Source of the DNA: Nemertoderma westbladi
Lineage: Eukaryota; Xenacoelomorpha; Nemertodermatida; Nemertodermatidae
NCBI GenBank assembly: GCA_032718475.1
Contig: JAUCBJ010005864.1
Location: forward strand, 1-27,494
DNA: 27,494 bases
Reading direction: 5' to 3'
Position numbers and translations under genes: made by a program. The notes beneath the pieces were generated by a model. The model had not been told where the DNA came from. It was given only the letters and a program-made list of their open reading frames with translations, and ran no database searches. Below, in pieces: positions 1 to 10,765 of this stretch. Every line of letters starts with the position of its first letter. The stretch's first letter is position 1.

Positions 1-450
1 TTTATTTTGCAACATTTGTGCTTAAATAGGGCCTACATTGATCTGTTAATTTAGTTTGCAGTATTTTTTTAAATTTTATCTTACTTAATTAAACCTTGAT
101 TTTGCAAAATTTGTGCTTAAATTCATTGATTTAATTTTCAGTTTTTTCTAAAATATCTTGTCTTACTTACTGGAGTCAGGATTTCACAATGCAATGAAAG
201 TGGAAAGTCTCTTTCGTTTTTAAAGTGCAATTTAACTTGTTAACTAGGCTAGGCCTATTGTTATAAGTTAGATTTTCTAAAATATTTTTTCATCTTTACT
301 TAAACCTTAAATTTGCAAAATTTGTGCTTATATTCATTGTTTTAGTTTGCAGTTTTTTTAAAAATGTATTGTCTTACTTATTGGTGTCATGATGGCACTA
401 TGCAATGAAGGTCTTTTCCGTTTTTAAAGTGCAATTTAACTTGTTAAATA
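1..450. repeat. Tandem duplication of about 206 bp
   Basis: The block running from the TTTGCAAAATTTGTGCTTA motif (about 102) to the AAAGTGCAATTTAACTTGTTAA motif (ending about 244) is repeated from about 309 to 448, an offset of about 205-208 bp. A partial third copy, starting with a similar TTGCAACATTTGTGCTTAAA motif, lies at 7-26. Copies differ by point changes and small indels. No coding potential was seen. Confidence 0.75.
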
Positions 451-550
451 TTTAATATTTTGTCATAAAAAATTGAGTTAATTTTAATTTTAGCCATAAT
501 TTTATATCCCCATTAGGTGGGGACTTCGTTCTTTTTTTAAAATTTCCAAG

Positions 551-838
551 ATGTATCAAGTCACCCCCACAGCCTACAACATGATCCAAACTCATTCACA
601 GAGTGGTATTATTGCGGAAAATTTGCTCGTGTATCAAGTCACCCCATTAGGTGGGGTGACTTGATACAGCTGGTTTTTTGAAAAAAAACACCACTAGACT
701 AAGCACCTGAAATCGTGCTTTAGTCTAGTGGTGTAGTACTCATCCCGACTATAAAATTGTCTTTTTATTCCATCTGTGTAGGATAAAAACTTCAAAAGAT
801 ATTCACAGTTAAAGGCAAAAACTGTATCAAGTCACCCC
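551..838. repeat. Cluster of palindromes carrying a repeated 15-bp motif (MITE-like)
   Basis: GTATCAAGTCACCCC occurs at 553-567, 631-645 and 824-838, and in reverse complement at 653-667. The 631/653 pair is a perfect 15-bp inverted repeat around the 7-nt loop 646-652. A second hairpin follows: the 19-nt arm 688-706 pairs with 715-734 (one bulged T) around an 8-nt loop. The arrangement looks like remnants of palindromic MITEs. There is no gene here. Confidence 0.7.
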
Positions 839-1990
839 GTTTTACGGTATACCTGTACAGCATGTACAGTACTGCAGTGTTGCAGTCGTGCGGTGCTGCA
901 GACTAGCCGCGGTGATACTGCTATATACTGATATAGGCCTAGCTCCGATCTATAGTCAGATTCAGATAGTATAGGCCTACCTGTATACCGGTACATGGTA
1001 TAGCAGTATAGCAAGGTCCACGCTGCCAGGAGTCTGGCCAGCTGGCAGTCTGGTCTCAGCCTCAGGCTGTCAGGCGATCAGAGTCTGGTGCAGGTCTGTC
1101 TTTCAACTGTTCAACGTTCAGACGTTAGGCTGTTAGGTAGTTCAGTTAGGTACCGGGTACCGGTCTGCCGGTACTGCCACTGCCTGACTGCTGCGCTTGG
1201 TTTGCAGGGCTGCAGGCAGGGGTTGTGTGTGACGTGTGACTGTGAATGCTGGAATGGATTTCAGCTGGAGAGGAGTGTTGGACTGTGAAATACCGGTACC
1301 TGGCACTAGCACTAGGAATCGACCGGCAACCTGGCAACCGGTTCGCGAATTTTGGCCGGTACCGGTGCAGGCCAAAATGCAGGCAGGCAGGCCGGTTCTA
1401 AAAAAAACCGGCCTAACTGTCTGACCGGAAACGGTACAGGCTGACAGGGCCGGATTTTCATATTTATTTCATTGTTAATTAGATGCTGAGTTGGTACCGT
1501 ATGTCAAAAATCGTGATACCGGCTGACCGGCGCCTGAAAGGCAGAAAGGTAACATTACACTGTTACAGCATTTACCGTACTGCATCAGAACTGTAGTTTA
1601 TTAATGCGTGTATTATACAGTTATATAGGCTTAGGCCTATGTCAGTATGTAATATGCCTGTATGCTATATATTGAGCTAATAGCTATCAGGCGATATGGC
1701 TGTATGGCTTTATAGAGACGGATTTCTGGGTTGAAAAATTTGTACCGGTATCCGTTTATGTGGTTTGTGCTACCTACAGAATAAATCAATGTTTTCTGAA
1801 AAATGTTTACCTCAGACTTTTTACAGTTTTATGAGGGATTATGACTGATAAACTGATAAAAATATTGATGACGCTCTGACCTCTGACACTCTAAATGGAA
1901 ATTTGAAAAGTATATTTTTAAGAAGCACTCTAATGGCTGGGGGCGCTGCGCAAAACACACATGGCAGCATGGGCTTTCTATTACATTATG
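839..1990. other. Gene-free stretch rich in CCGGTA-type palindromes
   Basis: No convincing gene. Between about 840 and 1530 the sequence is unusually dense in TACCGGTA, GGTACCGG, CAGGCAGG and TAGGCCTA-like words, and has higher GC than the AT-rich background. Short open frames here are built from these repeated words. 1530-1990 is plain AT-rich DNA. Confidence 0.5.
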
Positions 1991-1997
1991 GGTGACA

Positions 1998-2607
1998 GAC
2001 CGAACGTAATCAGGATCGAATGTAACATAGTTTTTACGAATCGAACGTAACCTCAATTACTGAATTATGTTACATTTGATCCTATAACTAACTATGTTAC
2101 ATTCTATCTACAAATTACTACCGGTACTGTACTAAGCTCGAATGTAACATTGCCATTTATTTCAGTTGTGTTTTGATTTCAGGAGTTAACTGATGAAATG
2201 CTTCGTTTATTTACAGGAAGAAAAAGTTTGATGTTGGTGAGTACAAAACAAAGACCCAAGACCCAATTACGTAACCTGCATAATCTTGTACCCATGTGTT
2301 AACTTGCCGTAACTTTCGTTTATTGTTTTGGTTCCCCCAACACGCCTCTGTAACCTGCTCCTTTCAGCCTTTAAATAAAAGTAACCTGCATAATCTTGTA
2401 ACATGTGTTAACTTTCGTTTATTGTTTTGGTTCCCCCTACGCCTCTGTAACTTGCTCCTTTAAATCTGTAAATGGCAATGTTACATTCGAGCTTAGTAAT
2501 TTCTAGATCGAATGTAACATAGTTATAGCAGGATCCAATGTAACATAATTGCAGTTACGTTCGATACGTAATAACTATATTACATTCGATCCTGATTACG
2601 TTCGGTC
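1998..2607. mobile_element. Foldback element with arms of about 140-160 bp
   Basis: The left end starts GACCGAACGTAATCAGGATC at 1998 and the right end closes with its reverse complement at 2607. Arms of about 140-160 bp (1998-2160 and 2468-2607) are inverted copies and contain the recurrent word ATCGAATGTAACATA. The centre holds a tandem duplication with a 110-bp offset (2271-2380 and 2381-about 2470). Each copy includes TCGTTTATTGTTTTGGTT (2316-2333 and 2415-2432), a word also found inside three transposons in the MED13 intron. No transposase and no clear target-site duplication were seen. Confidence 0.75.
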
Positions 2608-2806
2608 ATGTATCCTTACATTAGGCCTACTGCATTTAGTAGTTTGAAAATAATACAATGTTTTTTTCCAAAATTGTAACATTACTCAACGCCGTTAGTC
2701 AGTTAGTATTAACAGCGAGTTGTTCAGTTGTTAGTTAGCACTTTACAACTTTAGAGGACATTACAGCATTGTATTGGCCTGTACATTTAGTATTGTATGT
2801 GGTATA

Positions 2807-2908
2807 ATTGTTTACATGGTAGTAACCCATGCCGGCGTTAAGTAATGTCCACTAAGGGGACATTACTTAACGCCGTCATTGGATACGGTACCATGTAGCC
2901 TAAACAAT
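2807..2908. repeat. Palindromic MITE-like hairpin
   Basis: A perfect 18-bp inverted repeat (2833-2850 with 2858-2875, loop 2851-2857) forms the centre. Weaker pairing extends outward: TTTACATGGTAGTAACCCATG on the left matches, imperfectly, the reverse complement of the segment ending near 2908. The core words GGACATTAC and AACGCCGT also occur separately near 2690-2765, which suggests a dispersed family. Confidence 0.65.
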
Positions 2909-3352
2909 AAGTGGAATTTGCCTGACAGCCAGACTGCAGATAGGCCTACTGCATTACCTTCCTGTAGGTGGGGTATAGCTAGCAAGTAGGGCATAGCTAT
3001 ATTCCTATATTATTATAACATGGTTCCAAACGCCACCATAAATATAAGCTAACTTATTTATAACATAATTTATGTCATTTGTACATTTATTTATACAGCA
3101 ACTAATATAATTTGTGCAGTTTCTATCACTTATAATGTATATGTACAATCATTTCGTAATGTTAAAATTGTGGAATAAAACTACATACATACTTGTTGCA
3201 AAGTACTTTACAGTGTTCTGATCCTCGTGGCTTTATTTTCACTCACTCACTAACGTTCGTTCGTGTAACAAAGTTTCGAACACATAATATACAGAACAGA
3301 TTATATTAGATTATATATTAGATCATTAGATTATCATATAATATACAGACAA

Positions 3353-4527
3353 ATGATGTCCTACTACAACTATACAGCCAAAAAGATACTTAGTGACATG
3401 CAATCGGGATACCGAGAAGGTTACTCTAGCCAGACTGTCCTATCATATATAGATAACTATATTAATTGTGGGATGGATGACGGACAACTGACTGGTATGG
3501 TTCTAGTGGACTTGCGAAAGGCTTTTGACACCATCGACCAAAAGATCTTACTTATGAAATTAAAACATATTGGACCAGACGAAAATGCATTGAAATGGTT
3601 TGAATCATACCTTTCTAACAGAAAACAACTTGTATCCATCAACAATGTGCGCTCACGAACTAGGGATGTCAGCCACGGTTTTCCACAGGGAGGGATACTT
3701 GGACCATTACTGTTTATTAGCTACAACAACGATGTCGACCTAGCAACAGAATGCCCAACGCCGACAATAGCTGATGATACAGCAATGTTTGAAATCTGGT
3801 AGGGCCTTCTACAGTCAGCACTATATCAGATATACTGACAAAGAATATAAATAACTTAGCAATATGGCTGATAGATAACAGGCTCAGCATGCACTTAGGA
3901 AAGACAGAGACGATCTTGTTTGGTACCAGACAGAAGCTGCTTACATCTGATAAATTAGAGATTACATGTAATGGTAATTTAATACCAGTAGGTTGCCAGC
4001 TGGACCAAACATTGTCCGGTAAAGAAATGGCCGAAAGTGTAGTAAGGAAAGGTAACCAGAGGATACGTTTTTCATATCGCTATGCTAATGTACTAGACTC
4101 GGGACTGCGGCGAATGCTTCAATAAATTGGTACTTTGGAACAACGGCTAGATGGTGGAAGAAGATAGATGTGCTTCAATGGAAGTGCATTCGCTTCTGTC
4201 TTTTTCTGGGCGATCGAGTGCACATTGACCATTCACACTACTCTAGAATAAACTGGCTCCCAATCCGTGAGAGGGTTCACCAAGGTATCGTGACCAGCAT
4301 GTATAAGATATATCGTGGAACTTCACCTGGCTATCTAACAGAACTCATTGAATATTGGGGAACTCGTACCTCTTCACAACACGCGACTAAATCAAAAGCA
4401 ACAATTCCTACCGGCACACAAAACTTCGTTCTCATCACTGGGTCCCCGTCTATGGAATAAGTTGCCCACAAACGTCACATCGGCAACCAGTGTCGAGTCG
4501 TTTAAGCATCTCGTGAAAAATTACTAG
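3353..4527 (+). pseudogene. Reverse transcriptase ORF2 pseudogene
   Basis: This is the broken coding region of the retrotransposon. Recognisable reverse-transcriptase and C-terminal segments are spread over at least three frames, with stops at 3800-3802 and 4123-4125. Motif C has lost its first tyrosine (IADD for YADD). The stretch around 4010-4110, where the thumb-like YLG...L region is expected, is poorly conserved and probably carries deletions. There is no sign of domestication. Confidence 0.85.
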
Positions 4528-4764
4528 GCCTATTTAGATCGTATTCGTACCACAGACAACATTGACCATGACCATGTATGGTAAACACCACATTCATATA
4601 TTTTAACTATTTTAATTTATCACATTCCTTTTTTTATCATATATTTAACTATTTTTAAGTTATATTTATATGTATATTTTGTATATTTATAAGTTATGTT
4701 ATTAAATTTTATAACTATTTAAATGGCAGTTCAATTTTATTTTAATATACTTTTTAACGAGGAC

Positions 4765-4796
4765 CCCCTTGGAGACGAGGTCTTTACCTCAAGGGG
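4765..4796 (+). other. Nested hairpin in retrotransposon 3' UTR
   Basis: The outer stem CCCCTT/AAGGGG encloses GGAGAC and an inner stem GAGGT/ACCTC with loop CTTT. Similar hairpins near the 3' ends of CR1/Rex1-like elements may help the reverse transcriptase recognise its RNA. That role is inferred from position only. Confidence 0.55.
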
Positions 4797-4827
4797 CATT
4801 CCTTGAGGCTAATATACACCATACCAG

Positions 4828-5160
4828 CCAACACATTTTAATCTACATACAATTTTAAATAATCAAGGTACGAAAGAAATACTTTTTAATCTACATACAA
4901 ATTTTAAATTCAACCTGTGATTCTAATTAATTGGTACTATAAATTGAATATTTTCAGTCATTTTAATGTGATTTTAAGGGTGATTTTAAAGTGATTTTAA
5001 GCATGATTTTAATGTGATTTTAAGCGTGATTTTAACTTATAACTTAGACTGCATACATTCATAAATTCGATTCGTGATTTTAATTAATTTGTGTTACCGA
5101 GCTTTTAACCTACATACGTATTCTTTTTAAAATTCAATTTGTGATTTTAACTAATTAGAT
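4828..5160. repeat. AT-rich short repeats, including six GTGATTTTAAGN units
   Basis: A microsatellite-like array at about 4968-5035 consists of six 11-12 bp units close to GTGATTTTAAGC. A separate block, TAATCTACATACAAATTTTAAA, occurs at about 4840, 4887 and (diverged) 5107, the last two followed by TTCAAyyTGTGATTyTAAyTAATT. This may be the simple-repeat tail of the retrotransposon just upstream, but the join is not clear. Confidence 0.55.
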
Positions 5161-6045
5161 TTTGTGCCTTGTGTTAAATCAGTGTTAACTACTTTCAGTT
5201 TGTCGTGCTCGTGCATATCTTTACCAGTTGTTGTTTCGTTCCTCTACAATATTAGTCTACTCAATAAATAATCTCAATCTCATACCTGCTACCTACCTGT
5301 ACCTCTACAGGTAATACTGTAATAATAAATCCTAATATTAAAACCTAATTGCCAATTGCCATCCCTGCGTCTTGGGGGCCTTCTGGCTCTGGGCCTCCTG
5401 CCCTTTTCAAATTTTAGGGTTGAATTTACAACTTAAAAGTTGAATTTTAAAAGAAAGTTTTAAATTTCAACTCAGTTGAAATATGAATTTCAGAACTTCT
5501 CCCCGACTGGATGATACATGGATACCGGTATTGTGATTCTGTGCTGCTGTGATTGTTATTGTAAATTGTCTTTCTACATTCTACCATTCTATAATTTTTA
5601 TCTTATTGTTGGGTTGCTGTGTTTCCAAAATAATCTAACTGACTGACTAAATAAGATGTTGGGAAATTTTACTTATTAAAAAATTAAAAACCCAATATTT
5701 GAAATAGTTCGTAGAAATGGAAAGTACCGTAATAATAGTGAGCGAAGGTGGTTCGAGTTTTCGTACCTACAGACAGTAGCTGTAGCCTGCCTTGCACCTG
5801 TTACCGGTACCGTAACGGTGCCTGTAAATAACTTTGTATTTAACAGTTTAATGTGATATATATATACATACAGGATATAGACTGTTTGGATTCCGATTTA
5901 CTGCGGTACTGATCCAAAATGTAGACTATTTAAATGATTTCCGACTACAAACAAATACATGAAATATTATATATATTAATTAATATATATACAACACCGC
6001 AATCGTTACTATATTTTTAAACTCAAGCAGTCAAAGCTAAAACTC
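5161..6045. other. Upstream region of MED13; no gene seen
   Basis: AT-rich DNA with no convincing ORF. It contains an AT palindrome (about 5968-5992, TATATATTAATTAATATATA core) about 55-80 bp before the MED13 start codon and a small palindrome TTTCAACTcAGTTGAAA near 5465. No TATA box or initiator can be assigned with confidence. The promoter and 5' UTR must lie here or further upstream. Confidence 0.4.
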
Positions 6046-8679
6046 ATGGCATCGCCGAATGGAATCAGTCTAGAGGATTGCCATTCCAACAGCTTTGTCT
6101 TGGCAGATTTGAGTGGCATTAAATATAAACGCTACGGGCATTGCAGTTCCGTAGCGTTGCCGCCATTTAACGATCCAACCCTTATATCCTTCACTTCCCT
6201 GCTCGCTTCCGATCTCCTGTGCTCATGGCGACGGGTTCCAACTCTAACCTTCTCAACAATGACCGACGAGTTTGGCAATGTGATCCCACAGACGCCCCAA
6301 CCAAACGTCGGATTCAGCAAGGAACTCTATATATTCTACTACGGGGAACAGCCGCAACGCTTAGCGGAGATTATAGACGAGAATATGAAGGAATTGGAAA
6401 AGGGTTCCTGGGAGACTGGTTTATCTTACGAATGCCGCACCAGTTTGTTCAAGGCCCTTTACATCCTCTTAGAGAGATATCTACTGGCGGAGGACCATCT
6501 TCGTATTGGTTCCTGGTTTATGCGACCCCTTAGCAACAACGGCGTAAAATCTTCTCACGAGAAATCCAAATATTTTTCCTTCTCTTTCTCTTTCTTCCTC
6601 CACGGGGAATCTACGGTTTGCACCTCGGTTGACGTTGAGTTGCACTCGCCGGTGCGGCGGGTCACCAAGAACGATCTCCACACGGCGTTGCGTTCGACTT
6701 CCGGCCTCCCAGTGGTTCTCTGTCCCTTCGGGTTGAACGCGACGCTAACCGGGGCACCGGGCGCGGACGCAGAGTGCGGCTCGGTTCTGGACGAGTGGAC
6801 TCAGTTCTACCCGGTGGGGGTGGATGACCGCTACTGCGTCGAGGTGCTGATGGGCAATCAACGGATGTTCTACCCCGCGGGTTACGTCGTTTTGCTCAAC
6901 GACACGGCCCCAAAGGGAGACGAAACGCACGCCCCTAACGAGCGAGCGGTGGACTCAGGCTGCTCGGACCAGCTCGCCGCGCTCGGTCTCTCAACCAACT
7001 CGTGGCTGAGCAGCCGCGTAGACAGACAGATGCCATCCCAGGAGTCACCGACCGGCCGCTCCTACTGGGGCTTCGTGGGCACCTCGCCCTGCAAACAGCC
7101 CTGCTGCTGCGCCCGGGTGTCCCCCACGCCGCCCCCTCGCCCCCTTCCGGACAGTGCCGCGGGCCCCCTCGCCCCCTCCAGCGCCCACCATCAGCCCCTT
7201 AGCTGCGGTGCCCCCCCGAGCCCCCCCTGCCCCGCCCCCCCGGCCCCCTTCGACGCACCCAACTCGGCCCCCCCGTCTCTCGATTTCACTAAACTAGAAC
7301 CGCCGGGCTCCCCGAATAAATCCCCCCCGACGGCCCTCTGTACGCCCCCCGAAGTGCCCCCTTCGAGCCCCCCGCCCCCCTCCTACTCGGCCACCACCCC
7401 CAAGGACTTTACTAACCAACTCAAACGCAAATGTTACTTCGATTCGCTCGCCAATAAAGTCTTCATCCAGTCCCGAAGCGCTTCCAGCGGGGCCTCGGGG
7501 AAGATTCACCCGCCCCATTTGGATCCGGTTTGTCCGGTGGAGGCCGACTGGCCGACAGAGTTGCCCCCCACGATGCGCCCCCGTGCCCCCTTCTCGACTC
7601 CCTTTAAGCGGCGAAAACCCTCGGTCCACTCGGTCCCGTCCCTCCGGCCGGCTCTACCGCCACCCGAACCCGTCGTTAAGACCCAGGTCTCTCCCAACGC
7701 CGTCTACCCCCCGACCGGCGCCCCCGTTATGTTGGCCCCCAACTTCCCGTCGGCGCCCCCTTCCCCCTGCCACCCCCGCGGCGCGGCGATGGACCCCGGT
7801 GGCGCGGTATGGCGCGGCTTCGCGCCGCCTCCCCAGTCCATCAGCCCCATCGGCTCCTACTCGCCCGGGGGGGCCACCATGCCGCCCCACTACGGGCCGC
7901 CCCACCCACGGGGGGGCCACCACGACCCCTACGAGTTTAACGACGAAGTCCCCCCGCCGCCGACCAGCGGTGCGGGGGGCATCGGACGTGGGCGCGCGCG
8001 TGGCGGGGCGCGCGGACGCCAGCCGGGCACCGGGCGCGGAAGGGGCGCAAAACGGGAGCCGAAACGCCGCTCTCAGGACGGCGGCGACTTTATACTGAAC
8101 GCGCCGACCCGCGGCGGCCCGATGACGCCTCCGTTCAGCCCCGCTGCCCCCCCTGGGCCCCCCTCGGACCCCCGCTTCTACTCCTCCATGATGGGACCCC
8201 CGCAACCCGGGGGCGGCGACTTGGACCACCTCCCCCTGATGGCGCCGCCCCCCAGTCCGTTCTACGAGGTCCCCTTCACCCCCTCGCAGTGCTCCCCGGG
8301 GGCAGCCCCCCTCCCCTACCGACCGCCCCCGCCCCCCTACATGCCGTACAACCAACGCAGCCCATGGCTGCCCCCCGACCACTCCCCCCGCCGCCCCGGG
8401 CCCCCCTGGCCCCCCCATCAGGAGATCTCCTCCCCCCAGGGCTCCTCTCATCCCCTGTGGGGGAGGAGTCCCTTCCCCCCGGCTCCCCCCCATCCCTACA
8501 GCTCCCACGGCTCGGGGATCGCCCAACAATTGGCGCTAATGAAACGGGAGTTGGGTTACGTTACCCATGACAACGGACCCTTCCAGTCTGATGTCTCGAA
8601 CGGGTTTCAGTTGAACGGACCCATTAAGGCTCCCGGTCCCGTCGGGCTAGGCAATCTACTCAATGCTAACGACCTGCAG
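6046..8679 (+). CDS. MED13: MED13 coding exon 1 (N-terminal domain and proline/RGG-rich region)
   Basis: This exon encodes residues 1-878 of Mediator subunit 13, the large subunit that links the CDK8-cyclin C-MED12 kinase module to core Mediator in the nucleus. ATG 6046 (context actcATGG) is supported because the conserved family start NGxSLEDCHxNxFxLADLxGIK follows at once. Residues about 8-285 match the Med13 N-terminal domain: GLSYECRTSLFKALYILLER (124-143), FFLHGESTVCTSVDVE (183-198), LPVVLCPFGLNATLTG (221-236) and VEVLMGNQRMFYPAGYVVLL (265-284). From about 355 to 825 the protein is overwhelmingly Pro/Ser/Gly, with an Arg-Gly block at about 645-670 followed by the basic stretch KREPKRR. 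Codons there are mostly CCC and the DNA is very GC-rich. The exon ends in phase 0 at ...CTGCAG|GTTAGT. Reading on into the intron adds only three residues before a stop. Orthology to MED13 versus a MED13L-type paralogue cannot be settled here. Confidence 0.95.
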
Positions 8680-8914
8680 GTTAGTGGCTAACACCATTAT
8701 AGCTGTGGGCTAGGCCTATTTATATACCGGTACATTAATATATCAGTTCTAATTTGGGGTGGAATTTAAAGAATTAATCTTGCATGATGTAGTCTTGATG
8801 ATGAATGCTGTAGTATTCAATCAATTCAATTTATTAATTTCATTCTCTTACTACCCGGAAGAATGCGGATAGTAGTACGAACAATGTACAAAATAAGTAC
8901 ATATCATCAGTCGA

Positions 8915-8930
8915 GGGGGGGGGGGGGGGG
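8915..8930 (+). repeat. G16 homopolymer followed by G-rich stretch
   Basis: A run of 16 G is followed by TGGGGTGTGGTGGG, ending close to the left target-site duplication of the next transposon. Its length may be affected by sequencing error. Confidence 0.8.
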
Positions 8931-8952
8931 TGGGGTGTGGTGGGTAGGTACG

Positions 8953-10305
8953 ACGGGTGCTTGCTTAGATCGTGGCTTTCCAGTTAACATTATTCCATTT
9001 TGTATAAAACAAGTAATGTGGTTGGAGAAACCTGCTAGGGGCTGCTACTAAGCAACCAATCATGTTAATCCTGTTTAACACAGAGTCAATGAGAATGGAA
9101 TATTGCTAACTTCAAAAAGTTCAGGTTAACATTATTCCAAAGTAATCAGATATTACAGTAGTTAAGCTGCTAGTGTTGTTAGTCAGTTAGTATTCAAGTA
9201 AGCCATAGCCGTATAATATTACAATGAGGTAAACTGTAAATGAAATATTTATTATATATAGTCCTAGTTATAGGTCTAGGTTTAGGCCTAGTAATAAACA
9301 TACTGTACTTATACAATATCTCATTGAAGTACTTGCCACGTAGTATATTCAATGTGGGCAAAATACAGGCAGACAGGTAGACAGAGGTCTCACATCGTGT
9401 TGCGTTTTATTCACACAACTTTTATGATACCAACCACTTCGTCCAAACGGGGTGTAAGTAAATGAAACGCCGACAACCAGACAACTGACTCTGACAGCCA
9501 GCACCGACAACCATTATTAAAGCCTATTCATTAAATGTTATTTATTAATTGAGGGAAAGGAACAGGTTACAGTGCAGTAAGGTTAGTCTAACCAAAACAA
9601 ACGAGAGTTAAGAACTCGGGTTATATTTTCATATTTTCTGTTGTTGGGCAGTTGTCTGGTGGTTGGCGGCTGTCGGCGTAGTGTTTACACCCCTGCAAAC
9701 GCTACATCATATCCATTCAATTGGTCCAAGGTCTGTCTGTAGCGTTCCCGAAACGCGAGTAGCAAAAATAACAATGTTGGCAGGCTGGACAACGTTGAAA
9801 TGGTTTAGTTTCGCTGTCGGTTCTCCTTTTATCAATTTTTTGTTTGTGTCTCGATAACGCAGAGGTTGTTGTGTACTTCTTATCGCATAAACAGATAAAT
9901 TACATTCCACTACTTTTTTTAATCGTCTCATTACTGCTCCCATGCAGCCATGTACTGTAACTACAATGATATATCTTGATAATTAGCTTTGATGTACCTA
10001 CTGTTCTTCTGCCTGACGCCTGAATGCTTTCGGTATAACTTGTATAATGAAACAGAAAAGGCCAGTCTCAAGGGTAGGTGTAGGGCCTAATAGAATAGTG
10101 AATACAGGTACTGAGATATGGAATAATGTTAACCTGAACACTTTCATGTTAGCAATATTCCATTCTCATTGACTCTGTGTTAAACAGGATTAACGTGATT
10201 GGTTGTTGCTTAGTAGCAGCCCCTAGCAAGTTTCTCCAACCACATCACTTGTTTTATACAAAATGGAATAATGTTATCTGGAAAAGCCACGATCTAAGCA
10301 CCAGT
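8953..10305. mobile_element. Non-autonomous Mutator-like element with long TIRs and 10-bp TSD
   Basis: The 1353-bp element is flanked by a perfect 10-bp direct repeat GGTAGGTACG (8943-8952 and 10306-10315). Its ends are inverted copies over about 190 bp (8953-about 9145 and about 10117-10305), beginning ACGGGTGCTTgcTTAGATCG on the left and, read inward, ACTGGTGCTTAGATCG on the right. A second, inner pair of inverted repeats (about 9443-9500 with about 9650-9703) carries CGCCGACAACCAGACAACTG-like sequence. Long TIRs with a 9-11 bp TSD are the classic pattern of Mutator-like elements. No transposase is encoded. The open frames inside (for example 9663-9857) have no recognisable domain. Confidence 0.82.
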
Positions 10306-10737
10306 GGTAGGTACGGCATAAGGCTTTTACAGTTTTGAATTTAATCACATGAAAGTTTTTTTATATGATAGATAAAAGATGGGGCAACATAACTATTAGG
10401 CGAAATTTTGTGAAAATAATTCTGGACCGCTAGTTGGCGCTGCAATTTTATTTAAATTTTTTAGGTTTGTTATAAATAGTATTAAATTTTATTAAACCAT
10501 TAACAAAACATTTCAAGAACTTGTCTGATACTTTTATGCAGGGTGGCTATGTAGACACCCACAGAAATTTTCAGACAAGTTGCTCCAAAATTGTAGAAGC
10601 AGTGGCGTTTTGAAGTTGACAATTTCATAAAAAAATAATACTTGGAGGTAATAGACCTTTCATTGTAAATAGTAATAGTAATTTCAATTTTTTTTCTCTG
10701 TACACCCCATGTCTGGTTAAATTTAATTTTAATTTAA

Positions 10738-10765
10738 GGGGGGGCGGGGCGGGGGAGGGGGAGGA
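10738..10765 (+). other. Potential G-quadruplex in intron
   Basis: Five G-runs (G7, G4, G5, G5, G2) are separated by single C or A bases, so at least four runs have four or more G on the coding strand of the MED13 intron. This fits the G4 motif with one-base loops. It would be present in the nascent RNA. Confidence 0.7.

Larger units (their letters stand above)
3353..4815 (+). mobile_element. Degenerate CR1/Jockey-like non-LTR retrotransposon (3' part)
   Basis: This is the 3' half of a LINE-type element, truncated at its 5' end so that no endonuclease domain is present. 3353-3802 encodes reverse transcriptase palm motifs: QSGYREGYSSQTVL, then motif A (VLVDLRKAFDTID), motif B (GFPQGGILGPLLF, normally VPQGSILGPLLF) and motif C (IADDT, normally YADDT). 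Frame is lost near 3800. It resumes at about 3850-4125 (IWLIDNRLSMHLGKTETILFG) and 4170-4460 (CIRFCLFLG, INWLPIRERV), then shifts again to the typical C-terminal signature LWNKLPTNVTSATSVESFKH, with a stop at 4525-4527. The 3' UTR contains a nested hairpin (4765-4796: CCCCTT/AAGGGG around GAGGT/ACCTC) of the kind seen near the 3' ends of such elements. The clade call (CR1/Rex1/Jockey group) comes from the protein motifs. The element is clearly inactive. Confidence 0.88.

Noticed and set aside
7654-8529. 291-residue minus-strand ORF
   Set aside because: Shadow of the GC-rich MED13 exon. Its Gly/Arg-rich translation is the antisense of proline codons.
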